From NCBI GenBank assembly GCA_950295325.1, contig OX485805.1, positions 45,966,758 to 46,030,757 on the forward strand: a stretch of 64,000 nucleotides of DNA, in the 5' to 3' direction. Of this stretch, positions 34,090 through 45,210 are shown in pieces. Origin of the DNA: Polytrichum commune (Eukaryota > Streptophyta > Polytrichopsida > Polytrichales > Polytrichaceae). How positions within the stretch are numbered: position 1 is the stretch's first letter; each line of letters starts with the position of its first letter. Both the position numbers and the translations under genes were made by a program. Below the pieces are notes generated by a model. That model was not told where the DNA came from, ran no database searches, and saw nothing but the letters and a program-made list of their open reading frames with translations.

Positions 34090-34620
34090 TTGCATTAGCA
34101 AATCTACAATGAAGCATCATCAAAAACCGGATCGGAAATCGGGCTTCTCTTGATTTGGGTATGAATACCAAAATTGTATATGTGTTGCTTTTTGTTAATG
34201 AATGTCATCGTCTCCCCAATTGGTTTTGATTATTGAGTTCAAAGTAGTTTATAAATTTTGACTACGCAAACCAATCTATTTTAAATACATGTCTTGTCAG
34301 TTCCATTTTCATATCCAACCTAATCACACACCACTCACATATAAGTGTTTGATTGAGATATATAATCGCATAAGCTTGCATCCCTAACACATCAATTATC
34401 TAAAATCATCATGTTCTCGAACTTATACTTATCATTGAAATGTGGAGATATGGAAGTCACATGAGGTGTGGGGGTGTAATTCAATCCATTTTTCATGTTC
34501 TGCAACTTCTATTGATTAGATTTACATGACAAAACTTGTGTTGCATGAGCAAATCTAGGATGAAGCATCAACAAGTATTGGAGTGAGAATCCCATCAATG
34601 CCAGCTATGTTGATTATCCC
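34090..34620. repeat. 20100-type copy with a repeated AAACTTGTGTTGCAT segment
   Basis: AAACTTGTGTTGCATTAGCA at 34080 recurs at 34544, and is also at 8008. Between them are TACATGTCTTGTCAG and CTAATCACACACCACTCACA of the 20100 family. Confidence 0.45.
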
Positions 34621-34790
34621 TATTAAGGCGTTCTACTATTAAATAAGAATGTAACATTTTACCAAGCAAAGTCATTTGTGTTCTATAATGTCTGAATTTT
34701 GTTAGTAAAAATTGAACTCATGAGTATGACATTATTGCACTTCATAACTCCAAATAGTAACACAAACTAAGTAGGATCATCAGTGTAGTA

Positions 34791-35639
34791 CACTCTTTAT
34801 GGTAGTCAATGTCACACACATTATTTGTGAAGGGCTTAAACTAGACGCCTAGAGGTCTCAAAGCATCACTTCGCTAATTGCACCAATAAGATTCCATTCG
34901 TCAACATAATTAACTTTTCTAAGTGAAAAAATAACTACATTATGACATTTAGAGTGGCACATTAAGATACTTTAAATGATAGTTTTGTGTTTTAGTATGC
35001 AAGGGGAAGATGTTTTTGAGCATACAAATGGCAAGTGTCATGTGTTTGCATTTTAATATGCAAGAGGAAGATATCATCAAGCAAATTGATGTCTCATTTG
35101 TGTACACTTTAGTCAACTTTGTAGAGTATTGTGTAGCATAGGCATATACCCCATAACACTATTGGACATACTCATGCCAAAATATTAGTAAATGTACTTA
35201 ACCGTCAAGTGTTCTTGGAAACATATGGTGAAGTTGTTAGTGTAACCTACGCTAGTAAAAACTATGTTAAAAAAATATCGCGGCTAAAATCGTCTGCGGT
35301 TCTTTTGACTGGCTTGATCTGCAATCGCTACACGACTGCGATGTTTTTTTTTTTATTGAAATTTTAATTTTTTAGGGGGTGTAATATACTTGTGAAAAGG
35401 TATTTTCAAGACCTTTCCAACAACATATTACACGCCGTCAATTTCCAAAAAAATTATTCACTAAACCAAAAAAACAAATTTGCAGTTGTTTAGAGATTGC
35501 AGATCAGGTTGGTCAAAAGAACCGCAACCAATTTCGGGTGTGGGTTTTTTTGACATAGTTTTCTACTAGTGCTTATGTACGCCTCAAAATAGGGTAAGTG
35601 ACACTATTACAAATGTGACACTAAATACCATAAACGGTG
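34791..35639. mobile_element. TA-flanked element containing a CACTA insertion
   Basis: CACTCTTTATGGTAGTCAAT at the left, ACCATAAACGGTG at the right, TA at both flanks. It is colinear with 46059-46599 except for 322 bp at 35250-35571. Confidence 0.8.
35250..35571. mobile_element. Non-autonomous CACTA element
   Basis: The right end read inward is CACTAGTAGAAAACTATGTC, the classic plant CACTA terminus. The left end is CGCTAGTAAAAACTATGT. Inverted similarity runs about 75 bp, including GCGGTTCTTTTGAC and GATCTGCAAT. The uninterrupted homologue at 46530-46545 gives the empty site. The flanking triplets are CTA and CTT. Confidence 0.8.
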
Positions 35640-36885
35640 TACTTCCTTTTATCGAATCATCATAAAACGATCACTTGGAATGAAAGGTAACATAACATGA
35701 AAGTCCACCGACTGTGATATTCATGAGAACATGGCCTTTGGTGTTTGAAAGTACACTTAACAACTACAATTTTTGATAATAAGAATTTTTTTAGGGAGAA
35801 TATGGAACACAATTTGAGCACCACGATGTAAGTATAGTTTTGCAATGGAATTCGCTTGCCATCATGGGGTAGTGAGGAATTTAAGGTAGACACGATGTAA
35901 GCATTTGTCATCACAATTATGATATTGTTCTACTATGTCTTTCTATGTAGATAGGTCCACTTTAGTCACATTGTTTATCCATTGCGCTTTCATGTGTCAC
36001 ATGCATGAATTGTCATGGACCTCTCATGAAGTTTCGTGGAAACACTACCCATGATCGTTCGAAGTTTGAAGACACTTGGTCATAATAAGCACACAAGTGT
36101 CACTCATGGACATACATTGATATTGAAAAACTTAACTACCAAAAACTTAAAAAACAATTTATGTAGGTTGTTGATCAATGCGTGGTTGATTCGAACTACA
36201 TTCTTTATGATAATATTGTGGGTGCATATGTATAGTGTGAATTATGCTTTTCTTCCTTGAATTTTGGTTCAAAGTTTGCACACCATCACGCATGAAAATA
36301 GCATGCGATGTTAAATAAATTGGAATCCTCAACGATTTATAATGTTTTCATTCTTTCAGTTTTGGATGTGGGTTAGGTATAAATAATTGAAAGCATATGA
36401 ACTTGTGCAAATTCAACGAGCATAAACTCACTTCTCAAGTTTTAAAATTCAAAGGAAAAGTCATAAAAAAATCAGCATAAAGGTGTTTCTTGAAGGTATA
36501 TATGCAACAAATCTTTAAACAAGTCATTGATCTTTAAAATAAATTGTTTGTTTGTGAAATACAAACAAATGTTAGATGAGAAACTATTCTGAGTTTCTTG
36601 GACCTCCAATGTTATATAATATTGGTTGGTAAATAGTGTGCACCCACCATATTATCCCCATCGATTTTAGTATTGGTTCCTTGTTATTAGTGTGGCCCAC
36701 AATTGTTACTAAACATAATCCGTGTAGCTAGTCCAATTTAAATTGTGTATGTGGACATGGTGAAGGACAACTACCAATTTGTAAGATTAGTGGCTAAAGA
36801 GATGATGAAGTTCCAGTTTGTAGAATATGAATTCCAATGGAGCAAAGGTTAACAATTTGGGACATCCTTAGGGGACATAACTATG
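35640..36885. other. No feature recognised
   Basis: Only short ORFs (35660-35914 minus, 36036-36260 plus) without domains. The same holds for 38211-38960. Confidence 0.45.
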
Positions 36886-36889
36886 AACA

Positions 36890-37336
36890 TAAATTGATAT
36901 GCACTAGTTGGACCTTATGACACTTGGCGACCAAGCGCACTTACTAATATCTTGGCATGAGCATGTTCAATAGTGTTATGAGGTGTAAACCTATGTTATA
37001 GGGTCTACAAGTTGACTACAGTGTGCACAAATGACACTTGGCATTAGGAAGCTCAAGACTATCTTCCTCTTGTAATATGTAAACACATAACAATTGTCAT
37101 TAGTATGCTCAATAATATCTTCCTTTTGATACTAAAACACATAACTAGCGCCTCAAGTATCTCAGAGTGCTACGTTAAATGTTATAATGTGAATTTTTTT
37201 TCACTTGGAAAAGGTTACTTAGGTTAACGAATAGTATCATATTGGCAATTAGAAGATGTGACAATTTGAGACCTCTAGGTGTCTAGTTTAGGTCCTTCGC
37301 AAATGATGTACATGACACTAAATACCATAGATGGTG
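36890..37336. mobile_element. TA-flanked element, reversed and left-truncated copy
   Basis: The right end GACACTAAATACCATAGATG plus GTG is followed by TA. The interior matches the 46059 type in reverse (GAGACCTCTAGGTGTCTAG, TCAATAATATCTTCC). The left terminus is missing. Confidence 0.65.
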
Positions 37337-37707
37337 TAGTTATGTACACTATTTTTTGTAATTAAGTTGTCTTTGCGAATAAGTTTCCTCCTTACCCATG
37401 CAAATTACCTTGGGTCAAAATCAGAATACGAAAACTTATAACTTTTGTTTCATCAAATATTTGGAAACCATGATTACAAAACAATACATATATTCTGACT
37501 GTGGTAATAAACATTCAAAATAGTGTGGAATGTCAATAAATTAGTGTGGGTCTTCCTAATTGCACATTTTAGTGAAGGTCATCCTCCATTGGTGACGCTA
37601 CTAGAGCTTGTCCCAAAAGGATTCTTTTTGTAGCTGATGAAATTACTGGAAGAGATAAGGATATTATGTTGATTCAAGGTGCTCATAGAGATCACATGCA
37701 TGACTTA

Positions 37708-38210
37708 GGGCCACTCCACACACGAGCCAAGAGCCGTGACCATGAAATTATGAGAGCTAAAAAGGAAGTGTCCAAAGGCCGTCCCAACACACCTCCAAAA
37801 TCATATATTATGGTCACAGACCCTCAATTGTAGTGTGAAGTCATATGTGACTGGGCCCTCAACCAAATGCTATTTCAATGAATTTCTATTCATGCGGGTC
37901 CTCACACATGATATAATAGAATAAATCAACGGTTGTGAGCATTCGGAGTGGCATGGTCTCTTGGTTTTGTGTTAGGCCTACCTTCAAGAGGTGGTTTTTG
38001 AAAATAATCCAAGTGACCATGAAACATGATCCATTTGATGCCATGTAGGAATCCATGTAGACTTTCCATCCATCTTGCATTCACACACATACTCTGTTGG
38101 TCCCTCAAGGGTAGTGTGAAGCGAACTTGGACTGGCTCCGCCTTTTCCACCAATGAGAGTGCTTGAAGTGTAATGGTCACGGGCTCTCAGTCTCGTGTGT
38201 GAGGTGGCCC
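37708..38210. mobile_element. Tourist-like MITE with TTA duplication, copy at 37.7 kb
   Basis: GGGCCACTCCACACACGAGC at the left, GTGTGTGAGGTGGCCC at the right, TTA on both sides, 503 bp. It is close to the 27643 copy throughout and has the best-preserved interior. Confidence 0.8.
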
Positions 38211-38961
38211 TTAGGTTCATTATTGCATAGGGGGTGCCCTAGGTAAATTGCAATTGTTCCTTTTGTACGATGACATTGTTATTTAAAAAAATTGGTTGGT
38301 TGTTCCTTCCCACAAACCTCATAACTATATCGATGCATATGATTGGAAGGAAAGCATGCACGTTTGTCGAATTATGATCTCATACAAACTGTGTCATGTT
38401 ACAGGGAAACGTGTTGACAAGGAGAACAAGCTCTCAATACAGGAATTAGAATTATAGTCAACACAGACACACAATATTATCCAAGAATTTGAGTAGGCGA
38501 TGATACTGATGTGAGCTTGCACATGAGCAAACATAACAACACTGAAACAAAGATCTTCGGAGTTGCATGATTTGGGGATAATTTGTTAGCACAAAATAGC
38601 AAGGGTCAGGGAAAAGTGGGCAGCTAAAATTTGGATTGTGGGCGATTCAAAATGAATTGGTTGTGCTCGAAAGATTTTTTTATAACTTCACACCTGCTGC
38701 ACTCTTACAAATAATTTTCCATCACTGACATGAACTATCTGCCTTCTGTGAAGAAGTTAAAAGCATGTTTGATAAACCCTGTCGTGGAAAGTAAGTTATC
38801 CTTTGAAGGACATGAGCAACCACCTAGTCTTTAGAGGTGCATTGTGTTCTTGGTGTGTTAGTTGAGAAACTTTCTGGTTTCAAGACATACTATGGATATG
38901 GACAAGCGAGGCCCATCAACTCCCTCGTGGCTCCCAAGAAGTTTTCATCTTCAACAACTTA

Positions 38962-39355
38962 AGGCCGGTTTAGAATATGGTGAAGAAGTGCACCGGTTAG
39001 TCAAGGATTTCAACCCATGACAAGGTTATTTGAGGCAATGCTTGGTATGGTGGACAAGATGGACATTTAAAAAAAAGAAAACATGCCTAAAGTTGGAGTT
39101 CTCTGGAGGTCAAGTTTCTTGTCCGAGGCTTTGAAGTTGCCCAAGAAACTTGACCTCCAGAGACCTCCCCTTGCAAAAAGTGTTGCCATGTTGGCAACCA
39201 TGTCATTTTTTCATCCATTCTTGAAGATGTCCACTGGAGAAGACTTGGGAGTAGTGTGAACTTAGGTTGATGAAGAACCTCTTTTGTAGCCAATCATATT
39301 GCTCCATTCCCCTAAATTCTCGACCAATGCGCTTCACCATAGTCTAAACTGGTCC
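38962..39355. mobile_element. MITE with AAGGCCGGTTTAGA ends
   Basis: The left end AAGGCCGGTTTAGAATATGG and the right end CCATAGTCTAAACTGGTCC are inverted repeats, with TTA or TAA at both flanks, which fits a PIF/Harbinger-type element. It encloses the perfect 21-bp hairpin at 39101-39162. Confidence 0.65.
39101..39162. repeat. Perfect 21-bp hairpin with 20-base loop
   Basis: 39101-39121 (CTCTGGAGGTCAAGTTTCTT plus G) is the exact reverse complement of 39142-39162. The loop is TCCGAGGCTTTGAAGTTGCC. A perfect 21-bp stem is unusual among the otherwise decayed repeats here and would give a small-RNA-precursor-like fold if transcribed. Confidence 0.9.
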
Positions 39356-39639
39356 TTACATGTTTCCAAGAGATTCTTCACCATCTTTATTGTACAAGTT
39401 TCTTCATGATATGTTCCGATTTTTGACAATTGAATAAATTATTACTAGAGATCACCTAGCTGTTGGCTACAGGCATCAAATCCTTCAAGTACTCAATTTT
39501 GGGTCTCACATCTATCTCCTAGTTTCTTTTGCTACTTCACACTTTGTCATATGCATGACTTGCTGCAAAGCAAGCCTGTATGATACTCACTCCATTTCTA
39601 ATTACTAGCTAGAATAGAGTGAAACCCCAAAAGGGGTAG

Positions 39640-40411
39640 TAGGATGTGGGCGAAGAGGCTCTTCATTCATTCTTACTTCTGTGGGAGTTGATGTTTATAT
39701 CCATCTATCTATCTATTTATTTACCTATTTCAATGGCTAAATTTTTTCTCCCTCTTGAGTAGAACTGATATAGAACCAATTTGCAATGCGGGAATAAATA
39801 CATGAGGTCATGCACCTTGGAGTTGCTTCTGAAGGAGAAATTTGGTACAAATATGAAATTGGACGTGCTCTTCATTCATGCTTACTTCTACAGGAGCTGA
39901 TGTTTTAATCTCCGTACGTGACTCTCTATTTGGACATAATTAATTATATTTCCCTCAAGTTTTGCCACGTGTCGATCTTATATTGTTATATTGGTTGAGA
40001 CCCTCCTGAATCTCACGTGGAAACTACATTCTGGCACTAGCAAAGATGAAATAGAGCGCCTTCTACAAGTATCTAACTCTCAATCTATCTATCTATCTAG
40101 TCTGCTGCTGCTTTGTTCTTGAGAGCAGAATCAATCGACAAGCAGATTGTCTGCGACATGGATATATTACATGAGGTCATGCACCTTGCAGTTGCTCCTC
40201 AGGATCTCAAGTTAAATTTTCGATATGAAAATGAAAATGGACATGCTCTTCATTCATGCTTGGTTCTACTGGAGCCAATGTTCATACCTATCTATATATA
40301 CTATATATATTTTACCGGCTGCAAGTTTGGTCTTTGGAGTAGAATCAATGTACAACCAGTTTGGGATGCGGGAAAATTACGTAAGCTCCTGCACCTTGCA
40401 ATTGCTGATAC
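39640..40411. repeat. Degenerate tandem copies of the 3' end of F-box gene 1
   Basis: Blocks near 39640-39720, 39760-39945 and 40115-40310 repeat the end of gene 1 (40330-40470). They share ACATGAGGTCATGCACCTTG, CTTCATTCATGCTT and a stretch colinear with the gene's final coding bases (compare TTCGATATGAAAATGAAA at about 40219 with TTCGGTTCGAAAACAAAA at about 40432). Short CTAT-rich runs accompany the units (39703, 40083, 40288). The copies have no open frame. Confidence 0.65.
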
Positions 40412-42917
40412 TCATGGTCTTGAGTCGAAATTCGGTTCGAAAACAAAACTGGACAGGCACCCCGGTTCGAATCTGCTGTCTGTAACATCGCTCCATGTTT
40501 TCGTGCACATGTCATACATGAGCATGAGAATCGTGTCAGTGCGATCTACAAGCATGAGTTCATCAGCTTCCTCATTGTATGAGGCACCCTTGAACAAGTC
40601 TTTTCTCTCGCCAAGCACCAGAAGCACGTGCCTGCACGCAAACACGCGCCAGTAGTAAGCTCGCAACTGGTCTGGTCTTGGGTGGTGGCAAAATTCCCTC
40701 CATCTTAGGGTTAGGGTTTGGAGCTCCAAAACAACGCCACAATCCAGGTCGAGAACAAACACCAGGCGGCCATCGTTTGCCCCAGCCGGGAAGAACCCTT
40801 GGTCTTGATGAACACCGTTGCGAATCTCATGTAGACGCGGCACAAGGTTTGAGATTGACACACCGGGCTGCAGGTCCCATGTGTGTAAGAATCCGCGGTT
40901 ACAATCCAGTAGAATGTAGCGGCCGTTGGCACAACTATATTGAGGTCGAAGACATCTTTCCCACTTATCTGTGTTTGGGAGACACCTCTCCCATTTGTTT
41001 GTGTGCAATAAACACCGAACCCATGTGTTTGTGTTTGAGTTGAAAATGTAAAAATATCGGGGCTCAGTTGCAATGAGATTCTCTGCGCAAAGCAACAACT
41101 ATGCAAGTCAAGGTGAAGGTCATCAAAAAGAAGAAGAATAAAAGAAAACAATGAACATCGGTGTTATCACCGATGTGAATTTGAACTTGTTAAGGTGGGT
41201 TCCATGTATGCTACTCGCCCACCAAACTTTGGTGCGAGTAAGGACAAATGTAGATGAAATCTAGTGGGGTAGGATTCATATGAGCCAACCCACCTAGAAC
41301 ACCCTGTTATCTGTAGTGTTTAATAGATGCCTGAAGTCTAGTGGCCCATGGTCACGGCCCTTCACATTCTAATAGACAGTCAAAATGTGGTTGATTGGTT
41401 GCTTGCTTTTGTTATTTTCATGAGAACACATCTAACCCACTATTATCTAGAATCTAGTGGTTCAACGACAGACATGGAAACCCACCGTTAGTCAGCTGCT
41501 CAAGGGTTACCCCCTTAATACAAGGTTGGTTGTAAGGTGAAGATCCTCAACAGTCTGAAGATTCACCTTAATGAGTATTTGCAGAAGAGAGCTCAAAGGA
41601 TTCGCTGAGTTAGCGTAGACCTCAATGATTTATTTACAAGATGCCGCCATTTTAGGTATTCACAATTTTGAATACCATAACTTATCATATTTTCATATGT
41701 TTGAAGGCTGTCATGTCCTGTGGAATAGACATGATGGGACCCTTGCATGATCGACTTCTGATATAAAAGTTGACCAACATGCCCCCAAAAAACAAAAAAT
41801 TAAACCAACCACCAAATTGGATCTCATTTGCCTGATTGATCGGGCATGGACTGGTAAATTTGTTCAAATTTGCCTAGTTGGCCGGTTCATTTTCCAGTTT
41901 TCGGGTTCTCTCACAAATCTGGTCAAGTTTGAAAAGAGGAAAAGTTCTCATCTGACCCCGAACTGGGTCTAACTGTTGTCATATTGCATCATATCCAGGA
42001 ATGACAACATTGGAGTAGAGTGAATAAGCGTCAAAACCCCTGGTTGCAATGAACCCACTGAGCAGTCGAGCTGCAGCAAACTCCCTTGTCAACATTCAAC
42101 ATACAGACATGTAAGACCGACCGATCGATCGAGTACCTACATAACATTCTTTAGCAACACTCATATGTTCACTTATTATATACTTTTGATCTTAACACCT
42201 TACAGTATTCGATTCAATCAGAAATCAGAGGAACCTACAACAATCTCGAATGTTTGATGTATGGAGATCTCTTTACATTATTCTCCACCAGGCCCAGTAG
42301 TAGGTGAAAATATCTGGGTGATTCAACTGAAGAACGTTATGTCTTAACTTACCTTTGCAGAAGATGGAATACTGCCTCGATTCCGAGTCCACCACCATCA
42401 GAAACACGGCGGGCATAGCGTGCACTCCATGCAGACAGGGAAGCTCGCGCCACACTTGTATGAGTGGGTTGCACACAATGACCTGAACCAGAAGCTGTGG
42501 TGGCCCTGCAGATGCATTCAAGTTCATGTGCAAACCGAGCTTCGCAAAGCACAGTAAGCCTCCGTCGGCGGCCACTGGAACGGGGTCGGAGAAGGGCAGG
42601 TAGTGAAGGGGAAGGCCATGCCACCTCCTCCGGCTCTGGCTACCTGTCGAGTCCGATAATGTTGTTGACGTGCTGTAGGCATCAAACACCCAAACGCGCT
42701 TTGGCTGCGCCCTCCAATTCTCCATCACGACCGCGATATCGTTCCTCGCGCGGTGGTGCTTCGTATCCCTCAAAGCGTGCTGGAAATCGGCCGAGGCGAT
42801 GGCCGAGTGCCAGTGCTTGGAGAGCGTCCGGAGCTGCACTATGCAATGGAGCGGCAACCGCGCGAATATCAATTCCAACAAGATGTTCGGCAACGTGCTC
42901 CAGAGCTTCGGGTCCAT
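40412..42917 (-). CDS. F-box/kelch-type protein, gene 1 (two exons)
   Basis: The coding exons are 42917-42353 and 41082-40412, joined through a phase-1 intron (donor AAAG|GTAAGT, acceptor TTTGCGCAG|AG), giving 411 residues. Residues 1-45 form an F-box (LP at 9-10, then RLPL and LSKHW), the part that docks on SKP1 in an SCF ubiquitin ligase. A central block has the plant F-box-associated pattern AADGGLLCF followed by VCNPLIQVWRELP. The C-terminal half has kelch-like W and G spacing and probably binds the substrate, which is unknown. Residues about 207-233 are three tandem 10-residue units of the NTxKWERCL type, with W at 209, 219 and 229. I chose ATG 42917 because the paralogue starts at the matching MD-K-W. 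A CAG|GCAAC acceptor-like site just upstream in both genes suggests an intron in the 5' untranslated region. The gene appears intact. Family assignment is firm; the target is not known. Confidence 0.85.
41083..42352 (-). other. Intron of F-box gene 1
   Basis: This is a 1270-bp phase-1 intron with GT-AG ends, at the same codon as the intron of gene 2. It contains a degenerate copy of the small TTA-flanked foldback element described at 48278 (about 41185-41290, GGGTTCCATGTATGC and GCCCACC motifs) and a stub of the Tourist-like family near 41340. I see no coding exon inside it. Confidence 0.75.
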
Positions 42918-43089
42918 AGTGGACGTCGGAGTAGTTGTTGCCTGCGTCCACACCAAATCATAAGGCACTAGATGGGTCTTTTAGTTCTCGTTACAACCAG
43001 CCCACTTCTTCTATGATGTGGAACACAAGATTAGCTCGAGATGGTTAGCAAAATTTCCAAATTAAGGCCGTAGCTCTTTTCCGCATAAT

Positions 43090-43330
43090 TTTCGGAGCTC
43101 CTACGAACATCTTGTTCATTATGAAAGTGAAGGTTCTCATGCTCATTAAATGGTTGTATAGGTCCCTCCTGGGCGCCAATTATGTTGACAATGGAACCTA
43201 GAATGGTGATCGTATTTTGAACATGCAATCCACTTTCTTTCAAACACATGTCTTTTTGATATCTGTCAAGCCATACCAAAACACATGCAGCTAAAATGTA
43301 GGTGTTTGAATAAGATATGTAATCAGATTA
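43090..43330. repeat. Copy of the 20100-type repeat upstream of F-box gene 1
   Basis: ATGAAAGTGAAGGTTCTCAT, ACACATGTCTTTTTGATATC and AACACATGCAGCTAAAATGT. It starts about 170 bp upstream of the gene 1 ATG, within the presumed promoter or 5' intron. Confidence 0.5.
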
Positions 43331-43974
43331 GGCATGTCTACGTTAGCGCGATTCGTGACTCAATCGCACAAGAGACCCCACTAAAAGGTGGCAACAACTA
43401 GTAGACACAAATGTTCTTCATTCACGCTTGCTTCCACGACAAGCTGAGGTTTATGTCTATCTATTTCAAGTGCACATAATGTTATGCAACCATGGCCTAC
43501 CTTGTATTTGTGTTTTTAGAGTCAACAAACCTGCTCCGGGTTCACATATGAGCTCGCGGCTATGATCAAGGTGAAGCATTCCTTATTGACGCCAATTTGA
43601 CGCCAACCTTAATTATGGTGTCATCTCCCTCTACGTTTCCAGATAAAAAGCCTTGTATAATAGGGCTTGCATACCCTTAGCATGTTCAAGGCTTTACCTG
43701 GGCATAAAGCCCACATATTTCCATGCCCATGAAACTCCAATGTAAGGTTGAATAATGTTGTGCAATCTGCTTCTCATTTTATCCATGAAATTATCCTAAA
43801 TTATGTTGACATCGACCTCGAAATTACTTAAGGGGGACAAGTGCTGCAGAGGGGTTGCTGTCATCTCTCTCCGCCCATTGCATTTTTAGGCTGCTGCCTC
43901 TCGCAACCTTCTAATCTCACTACCTCCTTTCTACCAACTCAATTTTTGAAACTCAAACAATGAAAGTAGAAATG

Positions 43975-44180
43975 GCCGCTAGTTACAGATGAACCGGTTG
44001 AGTTTGAGAAATAACCGGTTGAAGATCAAGACTTCAGGAAATTCATCGATCTTTTTAGAGGAATATGTAGAATATGCTTCAAATTAACAAAGAAAAACCA
44101 AAAGATGTCAGCACGAAACCGGTTGGACTTGGGAACACTAGGATCTCGACCGGATATGCTCAAAACCCTCCCCCCACACT
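43975..44180. repeat. AACCGGTT-bearing dispersed repeat, copy with two units
   Basis: GCTAGTTACAGATGAACCGG, two AACCGGTTGA units, TCAAGACTTCAGG, then GATGTCAGCACGAAACCGG and CACTAGGATCTCGACCGG. It is the shortest-array copy. Confidence 0.7.
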
Positions 44181-44855
44181 GAATCCGAACATGTGTGATC
44201 AACCCTTAAGATTCTCCGCAAGAGCTTTAAAACCATGACGACCTAGTGCACGGCCCGGTGACTGTCCTGTCTTGAATGCAAACCCTCCTCGCTCCGCTCT
44301 ATAGGGTTTTGCATGATTCTAGGGTTCTAGGGTTTTGCATGCAACCCTATCCCTACCCAAGGAACCAAGTTGAGGGCCAAAAAGAGAGAGATTGGGGTAT
44401 AATTTACAGCACTTGACTACCCAATTAAACTACTACATCATGTTGATATAAACCTCCAAATTAGTTGGACAGTTCTTGAATTATTCTGTTATGGGCATGG
44501 CGGATGACAGAAGGCAATCACATACTTCAACCATCATACAACAACTCCAACTTTGCAAGGAAGAATACTGCTCGATATACTAGAATAAATTATCGCTCTT
44601 GATTACGTAGATCCAGATCTGCAGACTGAAGATGGCAGTTTCTGCTCGAACATCAATTCAAATGGGACAATCTCCTTATTTTGGAGGAGAATTGGGACAA
44701 AGGGGAGGGAGGGAAGTTCGGAAAGTGGCAATTTTACGCTAGACCAAAACCTGAATAGTTCAGCTAGGGTTATGTTGTGGAATAATATCATGGCCATCCA
44801 TCCTCACAATATTCTCTCCAAACTCCAAACCTGCCATTATACCGATGCCTCTCCA

Positions 44856-45077
44856 CTAAAGTGCATCACAATTATCTGAATCATCCCTGTAGAGTAGACA
44901 AATCAAATTTGGATCTCTCCAAGGGTAGCATGAGAGGAGGCTTACCGAAGAAATCTCATCCTCCCACAGATCATCAGAACCTGGGATGTCACCAAACGGA
45001 GAGTCTTCTAGTAATTCCAGTCCCTCCTGCTGATCATCTAAAGAGGATCCACACATTTCAGCCTCAGATGCCTCCAT
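44856..45077 (-). CDS. Acidic exon-like ORF, unknown
   Basis: A 73-residue minus-strand ORF whose first 44 residues are strongly acidic (SSLDDQQEGLELLEDSPFGD and following). An acceptor-like GATTACAG precedes the ATG by two bases, and a good donor (TCTTCG|GTAAGCC) falls after residue 44, so this may be one internal or first exon, not a complete ORF. A further acceptor-like CTACTCTACAG lies 59 bases on and is followed by a short frame. No neighbour extends it convincingly and I do not recognise it. It could also be an untranslated exon or chance. Confidence 0.25.
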   Translation of the reverse strand: MEASEAEMCGSSLDDQQEGLELLEDSPFGDIPGSDDLWEDEISSVSLLSCYPWRDPNLICLLYRDDSDNCDAL

Positions 45078-45162
45078 TCCCTGTAATCCTCAAGCAACAA
45101 AATCTCAACAGATTTCGAAGAGGCTAATGAAGCTTATACATTCAAATAGCGGGTAGGAAAAG

Positions 45163-45210
45163 AAGGCAAGACAAGACAAGACAAGCCAAGGCAAGGCAAG
45201 GCAAGGCAAG
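45163..45210. repeat. CAAGR pentamer repeat
   Basis: GCAAG and ACAAG units, about nine in a row, immediately upstream (minus sense) of the acidic exon-like ORF. Confidence 0.9.

Noticed and set aside
41340-41365. Tourist-like element in the F-box gene 1 intron
   Set aside because: Only a GTGGCCCATGGTCACGGCCC stub remains; no second end.
42497-42971. Plus-strand ORFs opposite F-box gene 1 exon 1
   Set aside because: Antisense shadows of the GC-rich exon; the minus strand has the conserved F-box.
44273-44350. Interstitial telomere repeat (TAGGGTT words)
   Set aside because: Only a few imperfect words (CTAGGGTTCTAGGGTTTTGC) and no TTTAGGG array.
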